DNA from: Nocardiopsis sp. CC223A
GTDB lineage: Bacteria > Actinomycetota > Actinomycetes > Streptosporangiales > Streptosporangiaceae
Length of the DNA: 50,387 nt
Reading direction: 5' to 3'
Assembly: GCF_030766825.1 (NCBI RefSeq)
Contig: NZ_JASFDV010000050.1
Coordinates: 1 to 50,387 of the forward strand
Positions 40,394-49,287 of the stretch are shown here, piece by piece (within the stretch, counting starts at the first letter, position 1; every line of letters begins with the position of its first letter). The position numbers and the translations under genes were made by a program. The notes under the pieces are model-generated. The model made no database searches. It was given only the letters and a program-made list of their open reading frames with translations, and was not told the origin of the DNA.

Positions 40394-41404
40394 ATGCCTT
40401 TCCTGATCGCGACCGCGCCCGGCCGCGCCGACCACCCCAACGAGGACTTCGCCGCGGTGTCCGCGCGCTGCGCGGTGCTGCTGGACGGGGTGAGCGGGCC
40501 GCCCGACGGCGACAACGGCTGCTCCCACGGGGTGGCCCGGCACGTCCGGTGGCTGGGCGGCCTACTGCTGGCGGGCATGGACGCCGGGCTGCCGCTGCGC
40601 ACCGCCCTGTCCGAGGCCATCGAGGCGGCGGCCGCCCTGCACGCCGACACCTGCGACCTCGCCCACCGGGACACCCCGTCCGCCACCGTCGTGGCCGTCC
40701 GCATCCATCCCGGCGGCGACCCGGCCGGGCCGCCCGAGGGCGGCGCATCCGCTGCCCGGAACGCCCACGGACCGGCTGCGGACGGCGACGCCGCGGTGCC
40801 GGGCGGCGTGCCCGGCACCGCGGCGTTCTCGCAGGGGAGCCAGGCCGGGACCGGGTGGTTGGAGTACCTGGTGCTGTCCGATTCCGTGCTGCTGGTCGCC
40901 GACCCCCGCCCCCGGCCGGGCGCTGCGGCCGCTCCGCACGCTTCGCCGTACGTGTCTCCGCATACGGCGCCGGGCCTGCGGAGCGGTGCGCCCCGGGTGG
41001 TGGACGGGGTCGGGCTGGTGGCCGACACCCGGCTGGACGTCCTGCGGGCCGACCTGCGCCGCCGCGGCGAGGCGGCGGGGGCGGTCCGGGCGCTGCGCGG
41101 TGTCCCCGGCGGGTTCTGGACGGCGGGTTCCGACCCGCGGGCCGCCCACGAGGCGCTCACCGGGACGGGCCGGCTGGACCGGTTCGCGCTCATGACCGAC
41201 GGTGCGACCCGTGCGGTGGAGGTCTTCGGCGACCTGAATTGGGGACAGGCCTTCTCCTTGGTTTCGGACAAGGGGCCGGAGGCGTTGATCGAGCGGGTGC
41301 GTGTCCTGGAGGACGCCGACCCGTGGGGGCGTGACCACCCCCGCGGCAAAATCCGCGACGACGCGACCGTCGTGCTCTGGGCGCCGGAGAGCCTTGTGCC
41401 CTAG
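40394..41404 (+). CDS. PP2C-like serine/threonine phosphatase
   Basis: A 336-residue PP2C-fold protein. Aspartates of the metal site are visible in HPNEDFAA (about residue 17), LLDGVSGP (about 32), LMTDGATRAVE (about 268) and the C-terminal DDATVVLW. SATVVAVRIH and EYLVLSDSVLLV are the central strands. A Gly/Pro/Ala-rich insert (about 115-150) and a His/Pro-rich loop (about 180-200) interrupt the fold. Related actinobacterial proteins control kinases, but no kinase gene is adjacent. ATG 40394 follows GAAGGGG. Confidence 0.85.
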   Translation: MPFLIATAPGRADHPNEDFAAVSARCAVLLDGVSGPPDGDNGCSHGVARHVRWLGGLLLAGMDAGLPLRTALSEAIEAAAALHADTCDLAHRDTPSATVVAVRIHPGGDPAGPPEGGASAARNAHGPAADGDAAVPGGVPGTAAFSQGSQAGTGWLEYLVLSDSVLLVADPRPRPGAAAAPHASPYVSPHTAPGLRSGAPRVVDGVGLVADTRLDVLRADLRRRGEAAGAVRALRGVPGGFWTAGSDPRAAHEALTGTGRLDRFALMTDGATRAVEVFGDLNWGQAFSLVSDKGPEALIERVRVLEDADPWGRDHPRGKIRDDATVVLWAPESLVP

Positions 41405-41911
41405 GCGATCGCGGGCGGTCCGGGGGCGCGGGGACGAATCCTCCGCGCGCCGCCCCGGCGGCGGACCACCGCCCCGGGCCCCGCGATCACTATTTTCGGT
41501 TGACCTTAATTTGTATATTCGGATATCTCTCGCGGTGGCACATGAGGCCGGAGAGTGGTGTCACCAGGTGGGAAGTGCGCCGTTGCCATTGATCATCACC
41601 GACGTTTCTCCTGTGGATTCAGATGACATTCGGTGGATTTGTCGAGAAAAATTCCCGGAACCCCGGCGGGGCCTCCGCGTGTCACACCACCGTGTGGTGG
41701 AGGACGCTGAGATGCCCATGCCACAGGCGCTTTCGCGTGTCGTGTTCATCCGGTAGATTTCCCGGTAACCGAACAGTCGGGGTTACTCCACAACGTCCTC
41801 GCACGACTTCGGTGTTCTCTCCACACCTCCTGCTCACTTGTGCACCCCCAGGTGCCCCGTGCCCGGAAGCAGCGATTGACGACCCTTCTCGGAACAAGAA
41901 AAGGAGACGGC
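41405..41911. other. A/T-rich intergenic region with possible small ORF
   Basis: The stretch 41480-41760 has clearly lower G+C than its surroundings (for example TTAATTTGTATATTCGG near 41506). One frame could encode a 73-residue peptide (GTG 41535 to 41756: VAHEAGEWCHQVGSAPLP...), with untypical third positions. I cannot support it as a gene; it may be foreign DNA or a promoter region. Confidence 0.35.
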
Positions 41912-42331
41912 GTGACCCCCACGGGCGTCCTTGAACCGACCGGCCCGAACCGTGCCGTCAACGGCGCCGGGTGGCTGGACCGTCTCCTCTCCACCCCGGT
42001 GGCCACCCCCGTCGAGCGCTCGCGCCCCCTGCGCGACATCGACGGCTACGAGCACCGCCCCAACCCCCTGCACGCCCGCACCACCGCCGAGTTCCTCCTC
42101 ACCATGCGCCGCTACGTGGTGTGGGCCGGCGACTGGTCCTACCGGGAGCTGGAGTACCTGTGCGGTGGAGCCGTCAAGCACTCCACCTTCCGCCAGGTCC
42201 TCGAAGGGGACCGGCTGCCCCGTTACGTGTTCCTGATGGCCTTCGTCACCGCCTGTGCCGGAGAGGACGAGGCCGAACGCCGCCGCTGGGTCACCGCCTG
42301 GCACCGCGTCCGCAACACCGTCCCCCGCTGA
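41912..42331 (+). CDS. Lone HTH (XRE-like) regulatory protein
   Basis: A 139-residue protein. After about 50 unstructured residues, it has an HTH-like domain with LHARTTAEFLLTMRRYVVWAGDWSYRELEYLCGGAVKHSTFRQVLEGDRLPRYVFLMAFVTACAGEDE. The SYRELE...STFRQVLxGDRLPR core is typical of actinobacterial XRE-like N-terminal domains usually attached to larger effector domains; here nothing follows. GTG 41912 has a good AAGGAGA upstream. Confidence 0.75.
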   Translation: MTPTGVLEPTGPNRAVNGAGWLDRLLSTPVATPVERSRPLRDIDGYEHRPNPLHARTTAEFLLTMRRYVVWAGDWSYRELEYLCGGAVKHSTFRQVLEGDRLPRYVFLMAFVTACAGEDEAERRRWVTAWHRVRNTVPR

Positions 42332-42714
42332 CCCCGGGGCCACGCCGCTCCGGCGCCGCGGGCCCGGCGGCCCCCGGCCCCGGGAGCGGGGCGTACCGCC
42401 ACCGTGGGCGGCCTCCACGGTTGGCGACCCCGGCCTCCGGGCCCACCGGTGCGAGGCGCCGGGGGCGGCGCACGCGGATCGTCCTCCCGCCGGGGCGGTG
42501 GACCGGCCCTGCCGCCGCCGGCGCCCGCACCGCACAGCGGGCGGCCCTGCCGGCCGTCCGCCACGGCATCCCCCACCGGAGGACACCGCCACCACCCGCC
42601 GTCCCACCTGGTCCCGCCCCCCCGGCGCTTCACCCGGGCGACACCGGCCGTTCGGGCGCACCTGGTTGGCTTCCGCGGGGCGCGTCCGCGCCCGTCCCCC
42701 CGGAAGGAAGCACC
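42332..42714. other. Very G+C-rich intergenic region
   Basis: About 380 bp. I see no gene, promoter element or recognisable hairpin. All frames give Arg/Pro/Gly-rich shadow sequences. Confidence 0.4.
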
Positions 42715-44370
42715 ATGCGCAAGACCACGGCGGTGGCGGCGGTCCTGTCCGTCGCCCTCACCGGCACGGCGGCCCACGCCGACGAACGCGCCGACGGCAC
42801 CCCCCTGGCCCCGCTCGGCACCTACTCCACCGGCGCCTTCGACCAGGCGTCCGCCGAGATCGTCGCCCACGACCCGCGCACCCAGCGCCTGTACGTGGTC
42901 AACGCCCTGGCAGCGGCCGTCGAAGTCCTCGACATCTCCGACCCCACCGCCCCGACCAAGCTCTTCGACCTGGTCGCCCCGGGCATCACGGCCGCCGACG
43001 GCTCCGTGGTGGAGGAGGGCGCGGTCGCCAACTCCGTCGCGGTCCACGGCGACACCGTCGCCGTCGCCGTGGAGGCCGCGAACGGCACCGACCCCGGCTG
43101 GGTGGTCTTCTACGACACCCGCGGCAACGCCCTCAACGCCGTGCGCGTGGGCGCCCTGCCCGACATGGCGACCTTCACCCCGAACGGGCGCCTCCTCCTG
43201 GTCGCCAACGAGGGAGAGCCGAACGACGACTACACGGTCGACCCCGAGGGCTCCGTCAGCGTCATCAAGGTGAACCGCCGCCCGGCCGCGGTCACCCAGC
43301 GGGACGTGCGCACCGCCGACTTCCGCGCCTGGGACGGCGACCGCGAACTCCCCGACGGCGTCCGGGTGCTCGGCCCGGACCTGTCCACCGGCGAGCCGGG
43401 CACCCCGGGCCGGGTCGCCCGCAACCTGGAACCCGAGTACATCGTCGCGGACACCGCCTACAGCGCCCACGTGGTCCTCCAGGAGGCCAACGCGTTCGCG
43501 GTCGTCGACCTGCGCACCGCCGAGGTCACCGACATCGTCCCGTTCGGCGTCAAGGACCACCTGGAGCCGGGCAACGAACTGGACCCCTCCAACCGCGACG
43601 ACGCCGTCGACCTGCGCAACCTGCCGGTGTACGGCATGTACCAGCCCGACGGCTTCGACATGTACCGCCACCGGGGCCGCAGCCTCCTGGTCACCGCCAA
43701 CGAGGGAGACGTCCGCGACTGGGACGGCTACTCGGAGGAGGCCCGCGTGAAGGACCTCGAACTGTGCGAGGACTCGCCGCGCCTGCGGCCCTACCTCGAC
43801 GCCAACGACCTCACCGTCGCCGACCTCCAGCGTGACGAGAACCTCGGCCGCCTGACGGTCTCGGCCGCCGAGGGCCTGCGTGAAGGGGAGGACTGCCACG
43901 ACGAGCTGTACTCCTTCGGCGGCCGCTCCTTCTCGATCTTCACCACCGACGGCGACCTGGTCTTCGACTCCGGCTCCGACTTCGAGCGGATCATCGCCGA
44001 GGAGAACCCCGACTTCTTCAACTCCAACCACACCTCCAACGGGTTCGACACCCGCAGCGACGACAAGGGCCCCGAGCCCGAGGGCGTCACGCTCGGCAGG
44101 ATCGGCGGCCGGGTCTACGCCTTCATCGGCCTGGAGCGCGTCGGCGGCATCATGATCTACGACGTCACCGACCCGGCCGACGCCTCCTTCGTCGACTACG
44201 TGAACAACCGCGACTTCTCCGCGGAGCCGGGCACCCCCGAGGCACTGGACCTGGGCCCGGAGGGCCTCACCTTCATCCCGGCCGGGGACTCCCCGATCCC
44301 GGGCACGCCGGTCCTCGTCGTCGCCAACGAGGTCTCCGGCACCACCACCCTCTTCCGCGTCGACCTCTGA
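42715..44370 (+). CDS. Secreted choice-of-anchor I family protein
   Basis: A 551-residue secreted protein. A signal peptide (MRKTTAVAAVLSVALTGTAAHA) is followed by a beta-propeller-like domain, recognisable from LYVVNALAAAVEVLDISDP, LLLVANEGEPNDDYTVDPEGSVSVI, LLVTANEGDVRDWDGYSEEARVKDL and FIGLERVGGIMIYDVTDP. These segments define the choice-of-anchor I (alkaline-phosphatase/esterase-like) family. A C-terminal anchor is lacking, so it is probably released. It is related to phosphate or mineral metabolism in other bacteria, but the activity is unproven. ATG 42715 follows GGAAGGAAG. A long hairpin follows the gene. Confidence 0.9.
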   Translation: MRKTTAVAAVLSVALTGTAAHADERADGTPLAPLGTYSTGAFDQASAEIVAHDPRTQRLYVVNALAAAVEVLDISDPTAPTKLFDLVAPGITAADGSVVEEGAVANSVAVHGDTVAVAVEAANGTDPGWVVFYDTRGNALNAVRVGALPDMATFTPNGRLLLVANEGEPNDDYTVDPEGSVSVIKVNRRPAAVTQRDVRTADFRAWDGDRELPDGVRVLGPDLSTGEPGTPGRVARNLEPEYIVADTAYSAHVVLQEANAFAVVDLRTAEVTDIVPFGVKDHLEPGNELDPSNRDDAVDLRNLPVYGMYQPDGFDMYRHRGRSLLVTANEGDVRDWDGYSEEARVKDLELCEDSPRLRPYLDANDLTVADLQRDENLGRLTVSAAEGLREGEDCHDELYSFGGRSFSIFTTDGDLVFDSGSDFERIIAEENPDFFNSNHTSNGFDTRSDDKGPEPEGVTLGRIGGRVYAFIGLERVGGIMIYDVTDPADASFVDYVNNRDFSAEPGTPEALDLGPEGLTFIPAGDSPIPGTPVLVVANEVSGTTTLFRVDL

Positions 44371-44380
44371 CCGTGAGGAC

Positions 44381-44479
44381 GTGCGGCGGCTTCTCCGGCA
44401 GGTCCGACCCGTCCCCGGACCGACACCGACGGGTCGTTCTTGACGGGACTCGTCGGCCTGTTCGGGGAAGCCGCCGCAC
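44381..44479. terminator. 99-nt nested hairpin after choice-of-anchor I gene
   Basis: The outer arms (GTGCGGCGGCTTC and its complement, 44381-44393/44467-44479) form a perfect 13-bp stem. Inside are CCG/CGG and CAGG/CCTG pairs and an inner perfect 9-bp stem (CGACCCGTC/GACGGGTCG) with a 15-nt loop. It starts 10 bp after the stop. It may act as terminator, or as a structured RNA or mobile-element relic. Confidence 0.55.
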
Positions 44480-44571
44480 GCGACCGGACGGGCACCCGTG
44501 ACCTCATAGGAGCCGTCCCGCCGGGTGCGGGCCCGCACCTGCTCAGGGCCCACGCCGCTCCCCGGTTCCGG

Positions 44572-44595
44572 GACCGGTCAGGAATCGAGAAGCGC
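44572..44595 (+). promoter_or_regulatory. Shared 24-bp promoter element, copy 1
   Basis: This sequence, starting GACCGGTCAGGAATCG and ending AGAAGCGC, is identical to 47457-47480. It lies 30 nt before the first glyoxalase-fold gene. TCCTAG downstream (44611) may be the -10. Confidence 0.75.
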
Positions 44596-44625
44596 GGGCC
44601 GGGGCCGCGGTCCTAGCCTGAGGTC

Positions 44626-45036
44626 ATGGACCTGACGATTCACACCAGCTTCCTCCCGCACGACGACCCGGACGCCTCCCTGGTCTTCTACCGCGACGTC
44701 CTCGGCTTCGAGGTCCGCAGCGACGTCGGCCGGGGCCGGATGCGCTGGATCACCGTCGGCCCCGTCGACCGGCCCGACACGTCGATCCTCCTGGCGCCCC
44801 CGGCCGCCGACCCCGGCATCAGCGAGGACGAGCGCCGCACCATCACCGAGATGATGGCCAAGGGCACCTACGGCTGGATCCTGCTGGCCACCCGCGACCT
44901 CGACGGCACCTTCGACAAGGTGCAGGCCCTGGACGCCGAGGTCGTCCAGGAGCCGACCGAGCAGCCGTACGGCGTCCGCGACTGCGCCTTCCGCGACCCT
45001 GCGGGCAACCTGGTGCGCATCCAGGAGATCCGCTGA
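44626..45036 (+). CDS. VOC (glyoxalase/bleomycin-resistance fold) protein
   Basis: A 136-residue protein with the paired beta-alpha-beta-beta-beta fold: HTSFLPHDDPDASLVFYRDVLGFEV at the start and YGVRDCAFRDPAGNLVRIQEIR at the end, with the metal-site acid at the C-terminal E. Such proteins bind or modify small molecules. It starts about 30 nt after the shared 24-bp element with almost no leader. The AraC gene follows 28 nt later. Confidence 0.9.
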   Translation: MDLTIHTSFLPHDDPDASLVFYRDVLGFEVRSDVGRGRMRWITVGPVDRPDTSILLAPPAADPGISEDERRTITEMMAKGTYGWILLATRDLDGTFDKVQALDAEVVQEPTEQPYGVRDCAFRDPAGNLVRIQEIR

Positions 45037-45064
45037 GCCGGACCCCGGTGAAAGGAGCCCGCCC

Positions 45065-45529
45065 ATGTGCCGTTCCTCCTGGGGTCGCGCCCGCGCCGAG
45101 GCGCAGCGCCTGGACGACCTCGCCCTGATGCGCCGCGTCCGGGACCGGATCGACCGGGAGTACGCACAGCCGCTGAACGTCGAGGCGCTCGCCCGCGGCG
45201 TTCACATGTCGGCGGGGCACCTCAGCCGGAGCTTCCGGCAGGCCTACGGCGAGTCCCCGTACTCGTACCTGATGACGCGCCGGATAGAGCGCGCGGCGGC
45301 GCTGCTGCGCCGCGGAGACCTCAGCGTCACCGAGGTCTGCTTCGCGGTCGGCTGTTCGTCCCTGGGCACCTTCAGCACCCGGTTCACCGAACTGTTCGGC
45401 ATGTCCCCCAGCGCCTACCGGAGCGCGGCGGCGGGCTCGGCGCAGGGGCTCCCGCAGTGCGTGGCCAAGCAGGTCACACGGCCGGTCCGGCACCGGGGGG
45501 CGCCACCCATGGACCTGCCGTCCACCTGA
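45065..45529 (+). CDS. AraC family transcriptional regulator
   Basis: A 154-residue regulator that is essentially only the DNA-binding part: two HTH units in RRVRDRIDREYAQPLNVEALARGVHMSAGHLSRSFRQAYGESPYSYLMTRRIERAAALLRRGDLSVTEVCFAVGCSSLGTFSTRFTELFGMSPSAYR. It lacks a ligand domain, so it may respond to its own level or partner proteins. It is cotranscribed with the VOC gene and is the likely reader of the 24-bp promoter element. Confidence 0.92.
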   Translation: MCRSSWGRARAEAQRLDDLALMRRVRDRIDREYAQPLNVEALARGVHMSAGHLSRSFRQAYGESPYSYLMTRRIERAAALLRRGDLSVTEVCFAVGCSSLGTFSTRFTELFGMSPSAYRSAAAGSAQGLPQCVAKQVTRPVRHRGAPPMDLPST

Positions 45530-45616
45530 CGGCCCGGCCGACGCCGCACCTTCGACCGGCATGGACGCCGGGCCCTCCCGCCGGGAGGGGTCCGACCCGG
45601 AACAGGGGAGAGGGCT

Positions 45617-46077
45617 TTGCCGACCACACCGCCGCGCAGCCTTCAGGAGGGACTCCGGGGAGTCCGGGCGGGACCGGAGAGCGATGTCGGCCTCTGGCCG
45701 GCGACGGCGGGAGAAGGCGGCCCCACCTTCTCCCGCTCTCTTACCCGTGGGACGGCTCCGCACTGCTGATCTCCACGTCCCTCACCTCGGTCACCGGGGG
45801 CAACCTGCCGGCCGACGGCCGGGTGCGGATCGGTCGGGGCCCCACCCGCGACGTCGTCATGATCGACGGCACCGCCGCACCGGTCGACCTCGCCGACCTC
45901 CTCCCGGGAACGGGTGACGCGTTCGCGCAGCGGACCGGGTTCGACCCGCGCGGGCCGGACGGACACGGGTACTTCCCGATCCGGCCGCACCGCGTCCAGG
46001 CCCGGCGCGAGGCGAACGAGGTGCCGGGGCGCACCCTCATGCGCGACGGCCGCCCGCTCGACGCGGTCCGGGCCCCG
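45617..46077 (+). pseudogene. Frameshifted PPOX-class (flavin/F420-binding) protein
   Basis: Two frames together resemble a pyridoxamine 5'-phosphate oxidase-like protein. From TTG 45617 (after GGGGAGAGGG) the first frame reads LPTTPPRSLQEGLRGVRAG and then DVGLWPATAGEGG. At about 45715 the similarity moves to another frame: RPHLLPLSYPWDGSALLIST, followed by NLPADGRVRIGRGPTRDVVMIDGTA and ending ANEVPGRTLMRDG. A one-base loss explains the switch. No stop follows before the convergent amidohydrolase gene, so the 3' end is also lost. A sequencing error could cause the shift but not the missing end. Confidence 0.75.
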
Positions 46078-46080
46078 CGG

Positions 46081-47319
46081 TCAGGAACGGGTGAACACCT
46101 CCGCCCCGTCCTTCCACACCTGCCGCACCAGCGACGGCAGCAGCGCCAACCGGTCGGCGTCGGTGAGCTCCCCGTCGAGCACGACCGCGTCGGCGGCGTG
46201 GTCCGGCGCCAGCCGGCCGACCCTCGCCCCCTGGATGAGCTCCCCGGCCACGGACGTGCCCGCCCGCAGCACGTCCACCAGGCCCATGCCCAGGTCGGCC
46301 AGCAGCGCGAACTCCTGGAGGTTGGCCCCGTGCGGGCCCACCCCCGAGTCGGTGCCCATGGCGACCCTCACCCCGGCGGCGATCGCCTTGGCCACCGACT
46401 CCCGGTGCGTGTCCACCACCCGGTGGGCCTTGTCGATGACGGCCTGGGACAGCCCCGACCCCGGCTGCCGGGCGCGCTCGATCACCGCCAGCGGGGCGGC
46501 CAGCGTCGGCACGAGGTAAGCACCCCGGTCGAGGAAGAGCCCGATCGCCTCCTCGTCGAGGTAGATCCCGTGCTCGATGGAGCGCACCCCGGCCCGCAGG
46601 GCGCTCTTGATGCCCTCGCTGCCCTGCGCGTGCGCCATGACGTAGGTCCCCTGCGCCGCGGCCTCCTCCACGATCACGCGGATCTCGTCCTCGGTGAACT
46701 GGGAGTGCCGCGGGTCGTCGGCGGGCGAGAGCACGCCGCCCGTGGAGCAGATCTTGATCTGGTCGGCGCCCGCCCGCAGGATCGTGCGCACGGTCTTGCG
46801 GACCTCCTCGACGCCGTCGGCGACCCCGGAGGGGCGCCCGGGGTGCGGGGCCAGCATCGGGCCGTCGGCCCCGGACGGCAGCCGCGTGTCGCCGTGCCCG
46901 CCGGTCTGGCTCATGATCGTGACCGCGATCCGCAGCCGCGGCCCGGGGATGACACCGGACTCGACGGCGACCCTGGCCCCCAGGTCGGTGCCGCCCGCGT
47001 CGCGCACCGTCGTCACCCCGGCCTCCAGCGTGCGCTTCAGGTACGCGGCCGAGTTGTAGAACTGCAACGAGAACGGCTCGGCGAACGCGTTGAGCGATCC
47101 CGCGTGCTGCGTCGTCATGTGCACGTGGAGGTCGATGATGCCGGGCAGCACGGTCTTACCGGTCGCGTCGACCGTGCGTGCGTCCGGGTACCGCGCGGCC
47201 AGGTCCCGGCCGACCTCAAGGACGGTGTCCCCGGCGAACGCGACGTCCGCCCGCGGGTGGAAGACGTCGCCGTCGAAGACACGGGCTCCGGAGATGATCA
47301 CGGTGGCTGGTGTGGACAT
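46081..47319 (-). CDS. Amidohydrolase family protein
   Basis: A 412-residue metal-dependent hydrolase. The TIM-barrel metal motifs are visible: IIDLHVHMTTQ (HxH), the QIKICSTGG lysine, VMAHAQGSEG and SIEHGIYLDEEA histidines, and the GTDSG aspartate. N- and C-terminal strands form the usual small beta-sandwich (TVIISGARVFDGD..., ADAVVLDGELTD). It resembles imidazolonepropionase/prolidase-like amidohydrolases. The ATG 47319 follows GGGAGA. It is convergent to the PPOX pseudogene and divergent from the second VOC gene. Confidence 0.92.
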   Translation of the reverse strand: MSTPATVIISGARVFDGDVFHPRADVAFAGDTVLEVGRDLAARYPDARTVDATGKTVLPGIIDLHVHMTTQHAGSLNAFAEPFSLQFYNSAAYLKRTLEAGVTTVRDAGGTDLGARVAVESGVIPGPRLRIAVTIMSQTGGHGDTRLPSGADGPMLAPHPGRPSGVADGVEEVRKTVRTILRAGADQIKICSTGGVLSPADDPRHSQFTEDEIRVIVEEAAAQGTYVMAHAQGSEGIKSALRAGVRSIEHGIYLDEEAIGLFLDRGAYLVPTLAAPLAVIERARQPGSGLSQAVIDKAHRVVDTHRESVAKAIAAGVRVAMGTDSGVGPHGANLQEFALLADLGMGLVDVLRAGTSVAGELIQGARVGRLAPDHAADAVVLDGELTDADRLALLPSLVRQVWKDGAEVFTRS

Positions 47320-47456
47320 GTCTCTCCCTGTGCTCCCGTCGCACCCGAGGGGTCGCGCGCCCGTGTGCGACGGGGGTCACACGAACGGCGTGGACCCACG
47401 TTCTCGCACCGCCCCGCCGGGCGCGCGCCCAGGGGCGGTCCAAGGGGCCGCCGGGC

Positions 47457-47480
47457 GACCGGTCAGGAATCGAGAAGCGC
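47457..47480 (+). promoter_or_regulatory. Shared 24-bp promoter element, copy 2
   Basis: Identical to 44572-44595 and again exactly 30 nt before a VOC gene start. TCCTAA (47495) may be the -10. Identity stops sharply at the element ends. Confidence 0.75.
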
Positions 47481-47510
47481 CGCCGGGAGCCCGCTCCTAA
47501 CGTTGTGACC

Positions 47511-48137
47511 ATGACGAACATCGCTTCCATCACCCTCGACGCGACCGACACCGAGGCCGCCGACCGCTTCTACGCCACCGCCTTCGACCTGGGCGACCTG
47601 GTCCGCACGCGCACCGCCGCCGAGGCCGCCACGGGCTTTCGCGGATTCACCCTGTCGCTGATCACGTCCCAGCCCGCCGACGTCGACGTCCTCGTCGAGT
47701 CCGCGCTCGCCGCGGGGGCCACGACCGTCAAGCCCGTCGCCAAGTCGATGTGGGGCTACGGCGGCATCGTCCAGGCCCCGGACGGGGCGGTCTGGCAGCT
47801 GGCCACCTCCACCAAGAAGAACACCGGCCCGGCCACAGGAAAGGTGGACGAGGTCGTGCTCCTGCTGGGGGTCGAGGACGTGGCCGCCACCAAGAAGTTC
47901 TACGCCGGCCGCGGCCTGACCGTGTCCAAGGGTTTCGGCCGCTCCTACGCCGAGTTCGCCACCGACCCGGGTTCGGTCAAGCTGTCGCTGTACCGGCGCC
48001 GCGCCCTCGCCAAGACCGTCGGCGCCGACCCACAGGGCGCCGGTCCGCACGGACTGCTGATCGGCGGCGACATCGGCCCCTGCACCGACCCGGACGGCTT
48101 CGCCTGGGATGCCGCGGCCCCGGCCCGCGTCTCCTGA
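47511..48137 (+). CDS. Two-domain VOC (glyoxalase fold) protein
   Basis: A 208-residue protein with two glyoxalase-fold modules: residues 1-105 (TNIASITLDATDTEAADRFYATAF ... GGIVQAPDGAVWQLATS) and 113-208 (DEVVLLLGVEDVAATKKFYAGRGLTVSK ... GPCTDPDGFAWD). ATG 47511 follows the shared promoter element at 30 nt, so it probably belongs to the same regulon as the first VOC gene and the AraC regulator. Its ligand is unknown. Confidence 0.9.
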   Translation: MTNIASITLDATDTEAADRFYATAFDLGDLVRTRTAAEAATGFRGFTLSLITSQPADVDVLVESALAAGATTVKPVAKSMWGYGGIVQAPDGAVWQLATSTKKNTGPATGKVDEVVLLLGVEDVAATKKFYAGRGLTVSKGFGRSYAEFATDPGSVKLSLYRRRALAKTVGADPQGAGPHGLLIGGDIGPCTDPDGFAWDAAAPARVS

Positions 48138-48202
48138 CACCTTTTCCGGTCGCCGACCGGGCCCTGGCCTATCGCACCCGGGCGCCGCTTTGGTAGAACA
48201 CG

Positions 48203-49150
48203 ATGGTGGACGACCGAATCGCCGTGAACCTGCTCATCTTCGCCGTCATCGCGGGCATGCTCCTCGTCACCGGCGCACGCCGGACCGCCGCCGCGCTCGC
48301 GCGGCGCCGCCGCGAGCAGCAGCTGGCCCAGACGGGGGTGCGCGCCCACGGGACGGTCACCGCCGTCCACCCGATGGACCGCGCCTCGGGCCGGCACCGG
48401 CTGACGATCCTCGTCCGCGATCCCCAGGGACGCACCTGGGAAACGGTCGACGACTCGGGCACCGGCGGCTACCTGCTGCCGGAGGGCACCCCGGTCACAC
48501 TGGTGTACTCCCCGCAGGACCCCGGGAACGTCCGGGTGGACCGGGCGGCCTTCCCGGACCGCTCCCTGGGCGACCACCCCCTCCACCGGGGCGACGGCCC
48601 CGCGGAGACCTCCCTGATCGGGGCGCTGTTCCCCTTCGCCGCGAGCCTGGTCGTCCTCGCGATCGCGGCCCCGATCGTCGTGTACGGGACCGATTCGGTG
48701 CTGGACCTCATCCCGCTGCTCCTCGTGTTCCTGGGCCTGGTCTTCCTCGTCCGGGCCGTGCACTCGCTGCTCACCGGCAAGGTCGCCCGCCACGAGTACA
48801 GCGAGTCCACGACCGGTGTGATCACCGACAGCTGGACCGAGACCAAGCGCGTCCGCCGGGACGGGCGCTGGCGGACGATTCGCCTCTACCCGTTCACGGT
48901 CCGCTTCCGGGCCCGCGACGGGCGCGAGGTCCACATGCGCCACCCCTCCTCCAGCAGCACCTTCACCCCGCCCCCCGGCCACCGCCTGCGCGTCGACTAC
49001 GACCCGGCGCACCCGCCCCACTACTCCCTCCCCGACGGCCCGGCCACCCTGGCCTCGGCCGCACGCCTGGCACCGCTCGTCGTGAGCGTGGTGTTCATCG
49101 TCGTCGGAGTGGTCCTGTTCTTCGTCTTCCAGGCGGCTTTCCCCTCCTGA
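48203..49150 (+). CDS. DUF3592 membrane protein (duplicated domain)
   Basis: A 315-residue membrane protein with an N-terminal helix (about 10-24), two central helices (about 139-160 and 168-185) and a C-terminal helix (about 290-312). Two DUF3592-type beta modules follow helices 1 and 3: GVRAHGTVTAVHP with VTLVYSPQDPGNVRVD, and STTGVITDSWTETKRVRRDGRWRTIRLYPFTVRFRARDGREV with RLRVDYDPAHPPHYSLPDG. DUF3592 is common in actinobacteria; its role is unknown. Confidence 0.88.
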   Translation: MVDDRIAVNLLIFAVIAGMLLVTGARRTAAALARRRREQQLAQTGVRAHGTVTAVHPMDRASGRHRLTILVRDPQGRTWETVDDSGTGGYLLPEGTPVTLVYSPQDPGNVRVDRAAFPDRSLGDHPLHRGDGPAETSLIGALFPFAASLVVLAIAAPIVVYGTDSVLDLIPLLLVFLGLVFLVRAVHSLLTGKVARHEYSESTTGVITDSWTETKRVRRDGRWRTIRLYPFTVRFRARDGREVHMRHPSSSSTFTPPPGHRLRVDYDPAHPPHYSLPDGPATLASAARLAPLVVSVVFIVVGVVLFFVFQAAFPS

Positions 49151-49287
49151 ACCGGGGGCGCGGTGCCACACCCGGATGGCGGGGGTCACACGCATAAATG
49201 GCGCGAAGCCACTCCGGCACCGTGATAGAGTCGGAGACGTCGCCAGGGAGGACACGGTCCGCCAGGGCGACGACAACTGAACAACCT

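Noticed and set aside
42223..44553. 776-codon minus-strand open frame
   Set aside because: Antisense of the choice-of-anchor I gene, whose plus-strand motifs are clear.
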